Of a stretch of DNA of 64,000 bases, positions 48,529-58,182 are shown in pieces. The stretch is from positions 62,001 through 126,000 of the forward strand of contig NZ_CAKMMW010000025.1 in the NCBI RefSeq assembly GCF_927798215.1. The letters are read 5' to 3'. The DNA is from Paenibacillus_E allorhizoplanae (lineage in GTDB: Bacteria; Bacillota; Bacilli; Paenibacillales; NBRC-103111). Numbering within the stretch: the first letter of the stretch is position 1; each line of letters starts with the position of its first letter. The notes under the pieces were generated by a model. It was not told the origin of the DNA. It did no database searches and worked only from the letters and a program-made list of their open reading frames with translations. Made by a program: the position numbers and the translations under genes.

Positions 48529-48960
48529 TTAATTCATTGCTGCGCCTTCGGTGAACAGATGGAAAGTCACGCCAAACTTATCCTTCACTTGTCCGTATGC
48601 TGGGCTGAAGAATGCTTCATGCAGGTCCATAATCACCGTGCCGCCTTCTTTCAAGGCTTCGAAGAATTGCTTGGATTTGCTGGCATCCTTCGTTGTAATA
48701 CAGATCGTCACGTGATCTCCCTGCTGAACGGGTTTACCTGAGTCGGAGTCCGAAAACATCAATTGACTTTCGCCGACTTGCAGCATGGCATGGGCAATAA
48801 GACCTTTCTGTTCATCAGCTAGCGGGTAATCAGGACTCGCAGGCATTTCACCAAAGGTTTGCTTAAATAGGACTTGCGCATCCAACGCTTTCTCATAAAA
48901 GGCAATAGCTTCACCAGCAGTACCAGGCAATACTAAATACGGAGTTAAACGAACGGACAT
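48529..48960 (-). CDS. VOC-family (PhnB / glyoxalase-like) protein
   Basis: The 143-residue protein begins MSVRLTPYLVLPGTAGEAIA and has FYEKALDAQVLFKQTFGEMP and FFSPAYGQVKDKFGVTFHL, the PhnB-like subgroup of the vicinal oxygen chelate superfamily. Such proteins are of unknown substrate despite older names (3-demethylubiquinone methyltransferase-like). AAGGAG lies about 7 bases before the ATG. It is convergent with the DinB gene. Confidence 0.88.
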   Translation of the reverse strand: MSVRLTPYLVLPGTAGEAIAFYEKALDAQVLFKQTFGEMPASPDYPLADEQKGLIAHAMLQVGESQLMFSDSDSGKPVQQGDHVTICITTKDASKSKQFFEALKEGGTVIMDLHEAFFSPAYGQVKDKFGVTFHLFTEGAAMN

Positions 48961-49075
48961 GAATAAACAGCTCCTTAGATTGAAATAGTTGAAAGGTAAA
49001 AAGTCTACCTTTTATTATTACCACATTTATTCAGAAAAATAAAGAACATATGTTCTATTTGTTGGGCTATATAAC

Positions 49076-49137
49076 GAAATAGCTGCCCTCGATCTTGAAT
49101 TTCCCCCATGCCTTCGGAAAGTGACCTATACTATAAT
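49076..49137 (+). promoter_or_regulatory. Promoter element of the second YesM/YesN system (copy 1)
   Basis: GAAATAGCTGCCCTCGAT at 49076, then GAATTTCCC, with TATAAT at 49132-49137. Matching elements lie at 52660 and 60617, with the -10 placed 48-49 bases after CTGCCCT in each. Confidence 0.6.
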
Positions 49138-49188
49138 ATAGTAGATAAAGACTATCCTCTCACATACAGGAAGGTGCAAACGTCGCCT

Positions 49189-51012
49189 ATGAATAAGCTT
49201 GCTATCTGGTCGTGGCTGTCACGCCTGTTCCATTCCTTTTCACTCAAACAACGCATCTGGTTTACTTTTGTTATCTTCATTACAGTAGGTCTTGTAGCTA
49301 CAGGCAGCATTGCCTATCTGATCGCTTCGAAGGAAATTCAGCGCAACGCTATGCAGTCGAGCCAAGATACCGTGAATCAATCCGCGCAAATTGTGAATGA
49401 AAGACTGAAAAATATCGGTACCGCGGTGCGGGCCTTAATGTTCAGTGACGCCTTCAAGCAGCTGATGAAGGATGTTCAGAATAAGGATAACTCAAGCTAC
49501 TATAAGTCATTAACGGCTTTACAGTATGTTTTCAACCAGGTGAAATTCAATGATTCTATGATCGATAGTATATTGATCGCCACGCCAATTGGGGATTTCT
49601 ATCCCACCTCCAGTGCGCGAAATATTTCGAATTCCTTTTTTGAATCCGATATGTTTCATCAATTCCAGCTTTTAAAACGCGGCTTTTGGAGCACGGGACA
49701 TGTGGATCCTTTTTTTACGGGGAAACAGCGGGTTCTATCGCTTGTCGCAGAAGGTGTAAGTGAAGATTCGTATTTGCAAAATGAGTCAACGAATGTGTAT
49801 GTGGTCATCAATGTGAAGGAAGATGATTTACGTGATCTCTTCATGGACAATTTGTCGGACCCGAATAAGCACTACTACTTCGTGGATTCGCAAGGGGCAG
49901 ATATTAATTATTCCGAGCGTATTCAGGATAATGTGTTTATTCAACGTCCTGATTTTGTTAAGCAACTTACCAATGATAGTAAAGGATCGTTTTTTTTCGA
50001 GGATAAGGATCGGAATAACTATCTCGTTAATTATGCGCGGCTGGATATCAAGGAAGATTGGATGATTGTGGGCGTCCAGGCCAAAGATAAATTGTTGGCC
50101 AAATTGAATGGGATTAAGCAAGCCACGATGCTGGTCACGATTGGATTTGTTCTCGTGTCGTTGTTGATTACGAACAATTTGACGCTCTTACTGCTCAAGC
50201 CGTTGTATAGACTCCAAAAACTCATGAAACGAGTAGAGGAGAATGATTTGGAAGTGCGTTTTGAAAGTGCGTATAAGGATGAAGTTTCCCAGGTTGGGTT
50301 CCGTTTCAACCGGATGTTGGACGAGATTAAGCAGCTCATCGCGGATGTCACCAATCGAGAACGTGATAAACGGAAAGCGGAGATTAAAGCTTTGACAGCG
50401 CAAATGGACCCGCATTTTTTCTATAACACGCTCAATACGATTTATTGTAAATCGGTACTTGGTGAAAACGAGGATGTCAATGAAATGATTCTGGCCTTAT
50501 CCAATATGTTTCAATTGAGCCTAAGTGGAGGACGTGATTTGATTCCACTCGCAGATGAGCTCGATCATGTTCGTCAATATTTGGCTATTCAACAAAGGTC
50601 GTATGAGAATTTATTCGTCTGCCGGATGGAAGTCGAGCCTGAGCTAAATGCCTGCCTCGTTCCCAAAATCATTATTCAGCCGCTGATTGAAAATAGTATT
50701 TTGCACGGTTTTAAGGATATGAAATCGGGCGGTGAAATCCAACTGACAGCTCGAACAGATGGCGAATGGCTCCATATCACGGTGGAAGACAATGGGCTAG
50801 GGCTGATACCGGAGAAACTGTTACAAAGCATGATGCATCCAACTACCTCGAAGCATGGCTATGCCCTGCGAAATATCTATACCCGACTAGAGTTGTATTA
50901 CGGGACAGAGCAACGGATGGAGATTACGACAAATGAATGGGGCGGTGCCCGCATTGAACTGTGGCTGCCACGATATGAGACGGAGGAGGATTTCCATGGA
51001 CCGACTAATTAA
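49189..51012 (+). CDS. Sensor histidine kinase, YesM type
   Basis: The 607-residue kinase has helices at about 23-45 and 311-332, an extracellular sensor, and a HAMP linker. The motif AQMDPHFFYNTLNT carries His409, and a C-terminal ATPase domain has ENSILHGFKDM and VEDNGLGL. The longest ORF starts at 49108, but that ATG lies upstream of the TATAAT box at 49132. The ATG at 49189, with GGAAGGTG upstream, is therefore preferred. It overlaps the response regulator by 17 bases. Confidence 0.92.
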   Translation: MNKLAIWSWLSRLFHSFSLKQRIWFTFVIFITVGLVATGSIAYLIASKEIQRNAMQSSQDTVNQSAQIVNERLKNIGTAVRALMFSDAFKQLMKDVQNKDNSSYYKSLTALQYVFNQVKFNDSMIDSILIATPIGDFYPTSSARNISNSFFESDMFHQFQLLKRGFWSTGHVDPFFTGKQRVLSLVAEGVSEDSYLQNESTNVYVVINVKEDDLRDLFMDNLSDPNKHYYFVDSQGADINYSERIQDNVFIQRPDFVKQLTNDSKGSFFFEDKDRNNYLVNYARLDIKEDWMIVGVQAKDKLLAKLNGIKQATMLVTIGFVLVSLLITNNLTLLLLKPLYRLQKLMKRVEENDLEVRFESAYKDEVSQVGFRFNRMLDEIKQLIADVTNRERDKRKAEIKALTAQMDPHFFYNTLNTIYCKSVLGENEDVNEMILALSNMFQLSLSGGRDLIPLADELDHVRQYLAIQQRSYENLFVCRMEVEPELNACLVPKIIIQPLIENSILHGFKDMKSGGEIQLTARTDGEWLHITVEDNGLGLIPEKLLQSMMHPTTSKHGYALRNIYTRLELYYGTEQRMEITTNEWGGARIELWLPRYETEEDFHGPTN

Positions 51013-52618
51013 GCTATGTGTGGTAGATGACATTCGAAGTGTTGTTGATATGATTACGAAGAAAATTCCTTGGCATGAGCACGGCATCGAAATTGTGGGC
51101 AGCGCAACCGATGGGGAGGAAGGATTTGCCGTTATTCGAGAAACGAAACCCGATCTTATTCTAACTGACATTCGCATGCCCAAGATGGATGGTTTAGAAA
51201 TGACTCGCAACATTATGGAAATTCTTCCAACGAGTAAAGTTGTCATTTTGAGTGCTTATACCGATTTCGATTATGCGCAAAAAGCCATTCAATATGGCGC
51301 CTTAGATTATGTGAAGAAGCCATTTTCTATCGATCAAATTGTGAAAGCAGTCGTCAAAGCCAAGGAAGTCTGGGAGCAAGAGAACCGTAGCCGCACCCAG
51401 CTGATTGGACTCCAACAGAAGATTAAAGAAAGCATGCCCGCGCTTAGGCAGGAATATTTATCCCTACTCGTCTACCATCAAACAAACGACGCCGAATTAG
51501 CGCGATTATCGGACTTTCTAGACATTAATGAATTGCGAGCGCCCTTTGCAGTGATGACGATTCAGATTGATCAGTTTACGGACAAATATGGCGAAGTTCC
51601 TGTAAAGGAGCTCGAGCTAGTCCGTTTTTCTTTGCAAAATATCGTTGAAGAAACGATAGCCTTTTACGGGGCAGCCGTCGTGTTTCGAGAGGGGTTCAAT
51701 CGCTATATTTGTATTCTCAATGTCGCAGATCAAGAGTCACCTATAGCGGTCGCAGACCAATGCTGTGCGAACATTGCCAGGCATACCAAATTTACGATTT
51801 CCATCGGCATCGGACAATGCGTAGAGACTGTGCAAGAGCTGCCTAAGAGCTATCAGCAGTCGCTTAGTGCCTTATCGTATCATTTTTACACGGGAGGCAA
51901 TGGTGCGTTCAGTTACAACACGGATGCAGCCGCTCAGCCTGTAGAGTGGATTTATACAGAGGATAGCGAGAATGAGTTTCTGTTCGCTTTCCGCTCAGGT
52001 AATCGGGATGCTTGTGTGGAGTGGGCGAATACGATTTTTAATGAGATGGGGAAAGTGTCTATACTACCGGAACCGGGTGTCGTAGAGCGCTTGCTGCAAG
52101 GTCTTGTTCTGCGCATGCTGCGAGTGCTGATGGAGAAATTCCCACGCCCAAGCCTGGCAGAATTTGAATCAAAGAATCAAGTCATTCGAACTAGTGGAGC
52201 CGATATGCAGGAGTATCGCACGTGGTTCATTGAGCTGTGTGAGATCGGGTGTCGGATGATCCATCAGGAGCGGGCCAGTGAGTCTCAGAAGATCATTATT
52301 CGTTCAGCTGAGTATATCAAAGCGAATTTAGATGTGGAGTTGACGTTGGAGCACTGTGCGAAGCAAGTGAACTTAAGCTGGGGGTACTATTCGAATTTGT
52401 TCAAAAAAGTAACCGGGTCTACCTTCCAACAGTTCGTTACCCATGCCAAAATGGATCGAGCGAAGTCGATGCTAATTGAAGATTTTCAAGTACAGGAAAT
52501 TGCACAGCAGCTCGGCTACGAGCATCGGCGTTATTTCAGTGAGGTGTTTAAAAAGCAGACCGGTCTTACACCGACGGAATTCAAAGAAATGTCGCTGGGC
52601 AAGTCCTCCAAACTGTGA
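50996..52618 (+). CDS. AraC-type response regulator, YesN type
   Basis: The 540-residue regulator has a receiver domain with Asp58 (LILTDIRMP) and Lys in YVKKPF. A long middle region and a C-terminal AraC domain follow (AEYIKANLDVELTLEHCAKQ, FKKVTGSTFQQFV, ending GLTPTEFKEM). The ATG at 50996 has GGAGGAGGA upstream and overlaps the kinase; the ORF start at 50933 is not needed. Likely targets are the promoters at 49076, 52660 and 60617. Confidence 0.93.
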   Translation: MDRLIKLCVVDDIRSVVDMITKKIPWHEHGIEIVGSATDGEEGFAVIRETKPDLILTDIRMPKMDGLEMTRNIMEILPTSKVVILSAYTDFDYAQKAIQYGALDYVKKPFSIDQIVKAVVKAKEVWEQENRSRTQLIGLQQKIKESMPALRQEYLSLLVYHQTNDAELARLSDFLDINELRAPFAVMTIQIDQFTDKYGEVPVKELELVRFSLQNIVEETIAFYGAAVVFREGFNRYICILNVADQESPIAVADQCCANIARHTKFTISIGIGQCVETVQELPKSYQQSLSALSYHFYTGGNGAFSYNTDAAAQPVEWIYTEDSENEFLFAFRSGNRDACVEWANTIFNEMGKVSILPEPGVVERLLQGLVLRMLRVLMEKFPRPSLAEFESKNQVIRTSGADMQEYRTWFIELCEIGCRMIHQERASESQKIIIRSAEYIKANLDVELTLEHCAKQVNLSWGYYSNLFKKVTGSTFQQFVTHAKMDRAKSMLIEDFQVQEIAQQLGYEHRRYFSEVFKKQTGLTPTEFKEMSLGKSSKL

Positions 52619-52635
52619 GGGCTTGCCTGTTTTTT
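52598..52635 (+). terminator. Terminator of the second two-component operon, overlapping the stop codon
   Basis: GGCAAG-t-CCTC (52598-52608) pairs with GAGG-g-CTTGCC (52617-52627), followed by TGTTTTTT. The TGA stop lies at the base of the descending arm. Confidence 0.85.
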
Positions 52636-52659
52636 AAGTCATAGGAAGTGCATCATATA

Positions 52660-52721
52660 GAAATATCTGCCCTCATTCAAGAGTTGACCACATTATCAGG
52701 ACATGGATTTTCTTTTACTAT
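52660..52721 (+). promoter_or_regulatory. Promoter element of the second YesM/YesN system (copy 2)
   Basis: GAAATATCTGCCCTC at 52660, with a TACTAT -10 at 52716-52721, exactly 49 bases after CTGCCCT as at 49083. It serves the binding protein operon. Confidence 0.6.
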
Positions 52722-52758
52722 TAGAAATGTAAACAACAGATTCAAGGGAGGCTTACAC

Positions 52759-54153
52759 ATGATTAGAAAATTAGGGACGGTCACATTAACAGTAGCACTC
52801 GCAGGCAGTTTAGCAGCTTGTAGCTCTACCAAAACGGATACAGCAGCAAGTCCTGCAGCGTCCGCGAAAGCATCTACTGCACCGGCTAGTGCAGCTCCTG
52901 CAAAAGCAAAGACTAAGCTCTCATATTGGACGGGTGACCGTCATGATATGGATTATATCAAGAGTGTTGTACAGAAATTTAACGAAACGAATGGCGAGAA
53001 TATTGAAGTTGAAATGGTTGTAAAGACAGAAGACTTCAACCAAGCCATTGACCTAGCCTTTGCTTCCGGCCAGGCGCCTGATGTTATCCGTGTTAAGGAA
53101 AATACGATTCAACCTTTTGCAGCGAAAGGTTACCTCAAACCAATCGATTCCTACCTAACAGATGCGATTAAAAAGAAATTCCCGGTTATTGATGATTTCA
53201 ACCGCATCGGCGGCAAAATGTACAGCCTTCCGAACTATGGCTCGACACTGCGCCTTGTTTACAATAAAGAGCTTTTTGCCAAAGCTGGCATTGCAGCACC
53301 TCCGAAGACATTGAAAGAAATGGTTGAAGATGCGAAGAAAATTACAGCCGTAGGTAAAGCCAATGGTTCTTATGGATTTGCTCAAAACTTCAAGAGCCCT
53401 GAGAGTGCACTAGGCCGTTCGGCACGGGTTATCGCAGAAGCAAGCGGCTACGGCGGGCTTGGCTTTGATTTCAAAACAGCGAAGTTCGACTTTACTAGCT
53501 ATAAAGAAATCCTTCAATCGTTCAAGCAAATGGTAGACGACGGCAGCACATTGCCAGGTATGGAGTCCTTGGATATTGATCCGCTGCGTGCACAATTCGC
53601 AGAAGGCAAAATCGGGATGTACATCTCCTTCTCCTCAGAGCCAGGCGTGTACGCGAATCAGTTCCCAGCGAAGATCGAATGGGCAGCAGCACCTGTTCCA
53701 ACAATTGACGGTACGATCAAAGGGGCAACATCCTTCTTAGGCGGACAATGGTTAGCCATCAGTAACACAACTAAAAATGCCGATCAAGCTTGGAAATTCA
53801 TGAATTTCATGTATCAGGATGAAGTGTTGAAAACGTATCATGAAAAAGGCTTTGGCTTATCCATGGTGCCATCCGTATCTTCTGTAGCGAAAAAACCTGA
53901 GATCAAAGGAATTGATGGGTTCTTGCCAATTGGAAATGACGGCACATGGCCGCTTCAACCAACCGTTACTGTGGAAGGTATGAAATTCAATGACGCTTTC
54001 TTCAAATATATGATCAGTGGCGGCAATTTGGATCAAATTATCCAAGATTTGAACAAACGCTATAATGATGCATTAGATAAAGCAGTGACAAAGGGTGACG
54101 TTAAAGTAACGCCGAACCCAAGCTTCGATCCAATGAAATTAATGATGAAATAA
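52759..54153 (+). CDS. Sugar ABC transporter substrate-binding lipoprotein (family 1)
   Basis: The 464-residue protein has lipobox LAAC (SLAACSSTK), an Ala/Ser/Lys-rich linker, and a family 1 binding body (KLSYWTGDRHDMDYIKSVVQ, FNETNGENIEVEMVVKTEDF, ADQAWKFMNFMYQ). The ATG at 52759 has AAGGGAGG 8 bases upstream; the longer ORF from 52648 lies in the promoter region. A stable hairpin at 54176 separates it from the permease genes. Confidence 0.92.
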   Translation: MIRKLGTVTLTVALAGSLAACSSTKTDTAASPAASAKASTAPASAAPAKAKTKLSYWTGDRHDMDYIKSVVQKFNETNGENIEVEMVVKTEDFNQAIDLAFASGQAPDVIRVKENTIQPFAAKGYLKPIDSYLTDAIKKKFPVIDDFNRIGGKMYSLPNYGSTLRLVYNKELFAKAGIAAPPKTLKEMVEDAKKITAVGKANGSYGFAQNFKSPESALGRSARVIAEASGYGGLGFDFKTAKFDFTSYKEILQSFKQMVDDGSTLPGMESLDIDPLRAQFAEGKIGMYISFSSEPGVYANQFPAKIEWAAAPVPTIDGTIKGATSFLGGQWLAISNTTKNADQAWKFMNFMYQDEVLKTYHEKGFGLSMVPSVSSVAKKPEIKGIDGFLPIGNDGTWPLQPTVTVEGMKFNDAFFKYMISGGNLDQIIQDLNKRYNDALDKAVTKGDVKVTPNPSFDPMKLMMK

Positions 54154-54175
54154 GAGCTAATTGAAGAGGTTCAAA

Positions 54176-54206
54176 GCGAGAGTGGGGCTGAAACTCCACT
54201 CTCGCG
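54176..54206 (+). terminator. Intercistronic hairpin after the binding protein gene
   Basis: GCGAGAGTGG (54176-54185) pairs with CCACTCTCGC (54196-54205), a 10-bp stem. There is no T-run, so attenuation or 3'-end protection is the likely role. Confidence 0.6.
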
Positions 54207-54249
54207 CTCTTCTTAGCTTCACTTTTTGGGGATTTTAGGAGGGAATGGG

Positions 54250-55146
54250 ATGAACAGGACACGCCAGATCGGTTTTTCATACTTATTTTTATTTCCAAGC
54301 TTTCTACTGACCATGGTGCTGGGCGTCTATCCGATTGCTTGGGCGATTCGATACATGTTTTATGAGTACAAAGGCTATGCAGCTCCAACATTTATTGGAT
54401 TCGATAACTTCAGTCGACTCTTCCGAGATACGGAGTACTGGCATTCTGTCGTAAATACATTCGTCTATGCAGGTGGCAAGCTCATCATAACCCTTCCGTT
54501 ATGCTTAGTACTTGCCGTTATTTTAAATTCCAAGCTGCGTGGACGCAACTGGTTAAGAGCGATCTATTTCATGCCTACAATTATTAGTTCAGCGGTTATG
54601 GCAGTCGTATTTTTTATCATCTTTAACTCGTACAACGGTATTCTTAATCAGTATTTATTAAAGTTTCATATCATCTCTGAAAGAATCGATTGGCTCGGAC
54701 CCAAGCATGCGATGCTGACCACGATCATCATTGCGGTATGGGGAGCGGTAGGGAACTACATGCTGTTATTTCTAGCTGGTCTTCAAAATATCCCGAATGA
54801 TGTGTACGAAAGCTCCTCCTTGGACGGTGCGAATAAATGGCAGCAGTTCTGGTATTTAACGATTCCGATGCTAGGTCCCGTGCTGCAGATCGTGATCATG
54901 CTCGCGATCATCAATTCTCTCAAAGGGTATGAGAGCATTATGGTTCTAACCGAAGGCGGGCCGGTAGGGAAGACGGAAGTCATGTATCTGTATGTCTACA
55001 AGCTCTTTTTCCCAACACCATCAGGATCTTTTACTGATCAACAGTTTGGCTATGGAAGCGCTGTTGGTTTCATGACGGCTGTCATTGTCGGCATCATCAC
55101 GCTTGTTTATCACTTGATGTCGAAGCGCCTAAACAAACTTCAATAG
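54250..55146 (+). CDS. Carbohydrate ABC transporter permease (MalF/UgpA type)
   Basis: The 298-residue protein has six membrane segments and the EAA-like loop YESSSLDGANKWQQFWYLTI. The stretch IMVLTEGGPVGKTEVMYLYV is typical of this subunit. The ATG at 54250 has AGGAGGG 5 bases upstream. It is followed after 18 bases by the second permease. Confidence 0.92.
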   Translation: MNRTRQIGFSYLFLFPSFLLTMVLGVYPIAWAIRYMFYEYKGYAAPTFIGFDNFSRLFRDTEYWHSVVNTFVYAGGKLIITLPLCLVLAVILNSKLRGRNWLRAIYFMPTIISSAVMAVVFFIIFNSYNGILNQYLLKFHIISERIDWLGPKHAMLTTIIIAVWGAVGNYMLLFLAGLQNIPNDVYESSSLDGANKWQQFWYLTIPMLGPVLQIVIMLAIINSLKGYESIMVLTEGGPVGKTEVMYLYVYKLFFPTPSGSFTDQQFGYGSAVGFMTAVIVGIITLVYHLMSKRLNKLQ

Positions 55147-55164
55147 GGAGGAGACCCTGAAATC

Positions 55165-56055
55165 ATGGAAGTGACAGAAGTGATACCTGCTGTTCATACA
55201 AAGAAACAAACCCAGTCATTCTCGGTGGGGAGATTGGGTGGAAGAGCGCTGCTTTGGTTGTTTTTGCTGATAACCGCTTTGCTCATCGTATTCCCAGTTG
55301 TTGTGACTTTTTTAGGCTCCTTTATGTCTAACTTGGAGATTACCAAGGGGGGCAAAATATTCCCGTCTTCCTGGCATTTTGAAAATTATAAGGAAGCCTG
55401 GGTACAGGCCAACTTTGCGAGATTTACTTGGAATAGCTTGTTCCTGAGTGGAGCAACGACAATCGGCGTACTAACCGTAGCCTCCATGGCCGCTTATGTG
55501 GTTGACCGTATCAAATTCCCGGGAAAAGCGATCTATGTGGCGATTCAAGCATCTACGATGTTTATCTCCATTGGCGCAGTCGTGATTAGACCGCAGTTCG
55601 AGCTGATGGTGAAGCTGCACTTGAATACAAGTTTATGGGGCGTTGTCCTCATTCTGGTTAGTGGTCATGCGTATATCTTCTTTATTCTGTTAAGCTTTCT
55701 GCAGGGGATTTCCCGGGAACTAGACGAAGCCGCGCGAATTGACGGCTGCTCCAACGCAGGCATTTTCTGGCGAATTATTCTGCCTCTCATGCGACCAGGA
55801 CTTGGGGTTGGTGCCTTGTTTACCTTTTGCGGGGCGTGGAATGAGTACCTGCGACCGCTCGTATTTACGATGACGAATCCGAAGCTTCAAACTTTAACAG
55901 TCGGGTTATCCTACCTGCGGTATGGCTCCTCAGCAGCCGTTCAAACGCACTATATGCTCGCGGGAGCGTGCTTATCGATTCTTCCGTTGTTGCTGGTTTA
56001 TATGATTGCGAATCGTTCATTTATGCAAATGACGGCGGGTTCATTGAAAGGCTAG
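55165..56055 (+). CDS. Carbohydrate ABC transporter permease (MalG/UgpE type)
   Basis: The 296-residue protein has six membrane segments, the loop DEAARIDGCSNAGIFWRIIL and the C-terminal RSFMQMTAGSLKG. GGAGGAG is about 13 bases upstream of the ATG. The heparinase-like gene begins 14 bases later, so importer and depolymerising enzyme share an operon. Confidence 0.92.
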   Translation: MEVTEVIPAVHTKKQTQSFSVGRLGGRALLWLFLLITALLIVFPVVVTFLGSFMSNLEITKGGKIFPSSWHFENYKEAWVQANFARFTWNSLFLSGATTIGVLTVASMAAYVVDRIKFPGKAIYVAIQASTMFISIGAVVIRPQFELMVKLHLNTSLWGVVLILVSGHAYIFFILLSFLQGISRELDEAARIDGCSNAGIFWRIILPLMRPGLGVGALFTFCGAWNEYLRPLVFTMTNPKLQTLTVGLSYLRYGSSAAVQTHYMLAGACLSILPLLLVYMIANRSFMQMTAGSLKG

Positions 56056-56069
56056 GAGGACTTCTGACC

Positions 56070-58166
56070 ATGGACATTAAGCGTTTAGAGAGACTGCGTG
56101 GAAACGCGGTCAACACAGAGTTTCAATCAGCAATGGCGCTGTTACGACGGGATGCGGAAGAAGCGGCGAAGATCACCTTCGCCATTCGCTCCCATGAGCA
56201 AGGTGAATGGATGCATTATTATTATTGTGATGAAGATGGGGCTAGGCTCACTTTCGAGTGGCTTAAGCCTCATCTTCATCGCTGTCCTACCTGTGGGAAA
56301 GAGCGGCAACATGCACGGCTCGATGGGGGGTGGACGTCATTGGCACATAGTCAGATCGGTCGCGCTGTCTATCACATCGCTCTGTTATATGCGATTGAAC
56401 CGAACGCTGAGCGATTACAATTCGTTAAATCCTATCTGATGGCGTATGCCGACCACTATGAAACGTATGCCATCCATGGGAATATTCCGTATAATGGGCC
56501 TGGGAAATTATTTGCCCAAACCTTAGATGAAGCCCATTGGATCACGGATTTAGCCCTTGGCTTTGACATGATTAAGGAGCATCTGACACGAGAGGAAATC
56601 ACACAGATACGCCGTGGTTTACTTGAGCCATGTGCACGTTTCCTCATTGCACATAAGGAAGAACAGATTCATAATCATTCGGTGCTGATTACGTCTGCAA
56701 TTGCGGCGCTGGGACTTTTACTTAATGATAAAGAGATTTTGGATGCTGGCCTAGAAGGAGAATATGGCTTGCGCGATCAGCTCGTGCGAGGGATATTTGA
56801 AGATGGCCAATGGTATGAGGGGAATGTACAGTATCACTTCTATGCGTTTCAATCCTTGCTGCACTACGCGTTGATTGCCGAAGGAACAGAGAGGGACGTT
56901 TGGCAAATGAACGCGCTAAAAGCGATGTTCGACTTTCCTTTGCACGTGGTTTTGCCAAATGGCGTAATGCCGACGCTCAATGATGCAGGGCTTGGCCATC
57001 ATATCGGCACGTATGCACCGTATTATGAAATTGCTTACGGTATTTATGGGGAAGCCAGATATCGTTCGCTGTTGCAGGCTGCCTATGGCATGGATGAAGC
57101 TGGTTTGAGTATGCAAAGCGTGAACTTATCTAAGAGAGATTCGGTCTATGCGTTGATGTTCGGCGGAGATTTGGCAGGCCAGCCTGCGGAGGCTCCGGAC
57201 TCCCTTGGGGAGGAAGTACGGCGGACACGATCCTTGCCAGTGAGCGGGTTGACCAAAATAGTTAATCAAAACGGCTGGCATGTGATCGTGAAGCACAGCC
57301 GGTTCGGCGGCGAGCATGATCATATGGACCGACTTGGCTTGTCTATTATGCACGGCGATATTCCGTTACTCGTCGATCCAGGCACCACGGCATACGGGAT
57401 TCCAGTTCATTATGGGTGGTTTAAGCATACGTATTCGCATAATACCGTAAGTATTGACGGGGCAGACCAGCCGCCACGGGATGGGCGATTGATTCAAATG
57501 CACGAAGAACCTTGGGGTGTTTGGCTGGAAACGGCAGTGGATTGGCTCTCAGAGGACTATGTGATGAAGGATCGTATTATTTTGCCTGCTGAACTTCATC
57601 CATGGGATGTAGACGCCTACCAACGCGTTAAAATTCGGAGACTGAATGTACTCGTTGAAAACCATCTGTTGGACATTGTACAGGTAACTGTTCCAGCTAC
57701 ACGCGAGGTTCATTTTAACAATCACATAAGTGGTGAGCTTGTCAGTGATGAGGCAGTTTGGTCGCCTACGGATGATAAGCTAAGTCGACTGGACCAGCAA
57801 TGGCTCAAAGATAAGAAGAGGCTCGTACAGGGTGCGCCAGCATTCGCTTATGAGATGCGCAAAGGGAATTTGGAACAGCACTTGTGGTGCTCACTGCATG
57901 CGGACCTATACTGCGCTTTAACACCAGATAATCCGCCGAGCGGGCAGCGGACGTCTTTGATAGCCGTTGCATCTGTGGAGCAGAGCGTGATCTATGTTCA
58001 GACACTCCACTTTGGTGCGAAACAACAAGAAGCACGCCAAGGTAAGCTTGAGGTGACCATGCTATCTTCGAACACGCTTCAAGTGCTATGGAACAAGGAA
58101 AGTGATCAACATACCTATGTTGTGAAGCTAGGCAGTGAGAAGGCGGAGCTTAATAAGCTTAGCTAG
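56070..58166 (+). CDS. Heparinase II/III-family protein, oligo-uronide lyase-like
   Basis: The 698-residue protein has an N-terminal alpha-toroid (WITDLALGFDMIKEHLTREE, EGNVQYHFYAFQSL) and a beta-sandwich with FGGEHDHMDRLGLSIMHG and KHTYSHNTVSIDGADQP, motifs of heparinase II/III and oligo-alginate lyase-type enzymes. IHNHSV and YHF fit the catalytic His and Tyr region. HRCPTCGK near the N-terminus could bind a metal. No signal peptide is present, so it acts in the cytoplasm. The ATG at 56070 has AGGAGG 9 bases upstream; the ORF from 55968 is a shadow of the permease end. Confidence 0.85.
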   Translation: MDIKRLERLRGNAVNTEFQSAMALLRRDAEEAAKITFAIRSHEQGEWMHYYYCDEDGARLTFEWLKPHLHRCPTCGKERQHARLDGGWTSLAHSQIGRAVYHIALLYAIEPNAERLQFVKSYLMAYADHYETYAIHGNIPYNGPGKLFAQTLDEAHWITDLALGFDMIKEHLTREEITQIRRGLLEPCARFLIAHKEEQIHNHSVLITSAIAALGLLLNDKEILDAGLEGEYGLRDQLVRGIFEDGQWYEGNVQYHFYAFQSLLHYALIAEGTERDVWQMNALKAMFDFPLHVVLPNGVMPTLNDAGLGHHIGTYAPYYEIAYGIYGEARYRSLLQAAYGMDEAGLSMQSVNLSKRDSVYALMFGGDLAGQPAEAPDSLGEEVRRTRSLPVSGLTKIVNQNGWHVIVKHSRFGGEHDHMDRLGLSIMHGDIPLLVDPGTTAYGIPVHYGWFKHTYSHNTVSIDGADQPPRDGRLIQMHEEPWGVWLETAVDWLSEDYVMKDRIILPAELHPWDVDAYQRVKIRRLNVLVENHLLDIVQVTVPATREVHFNNHISGELVSDEAVWSPTDDKLSRLDQQWLKDKKRLVQGAPAFAYEMRKGNLEQHLWCSLHADLYCALTPDNPPSGQRTSLIAVASVEQSVIYVQTLHFGAKQQEARQGKLEVTMLSSNTLQVLWNKESDQHTYVVKLGSEKAELNKLS

Positions 58167-58182
58167 GGAAAGGTGAGTTAAG

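Noticed and set aside
49108..49188. Upstream start of the second sensor kinase at 49108
   Set aside because: The TATAAT promoter box at 49132 lies downstream of that ATG, so the codons before about 49145 would not be transcribed from it.
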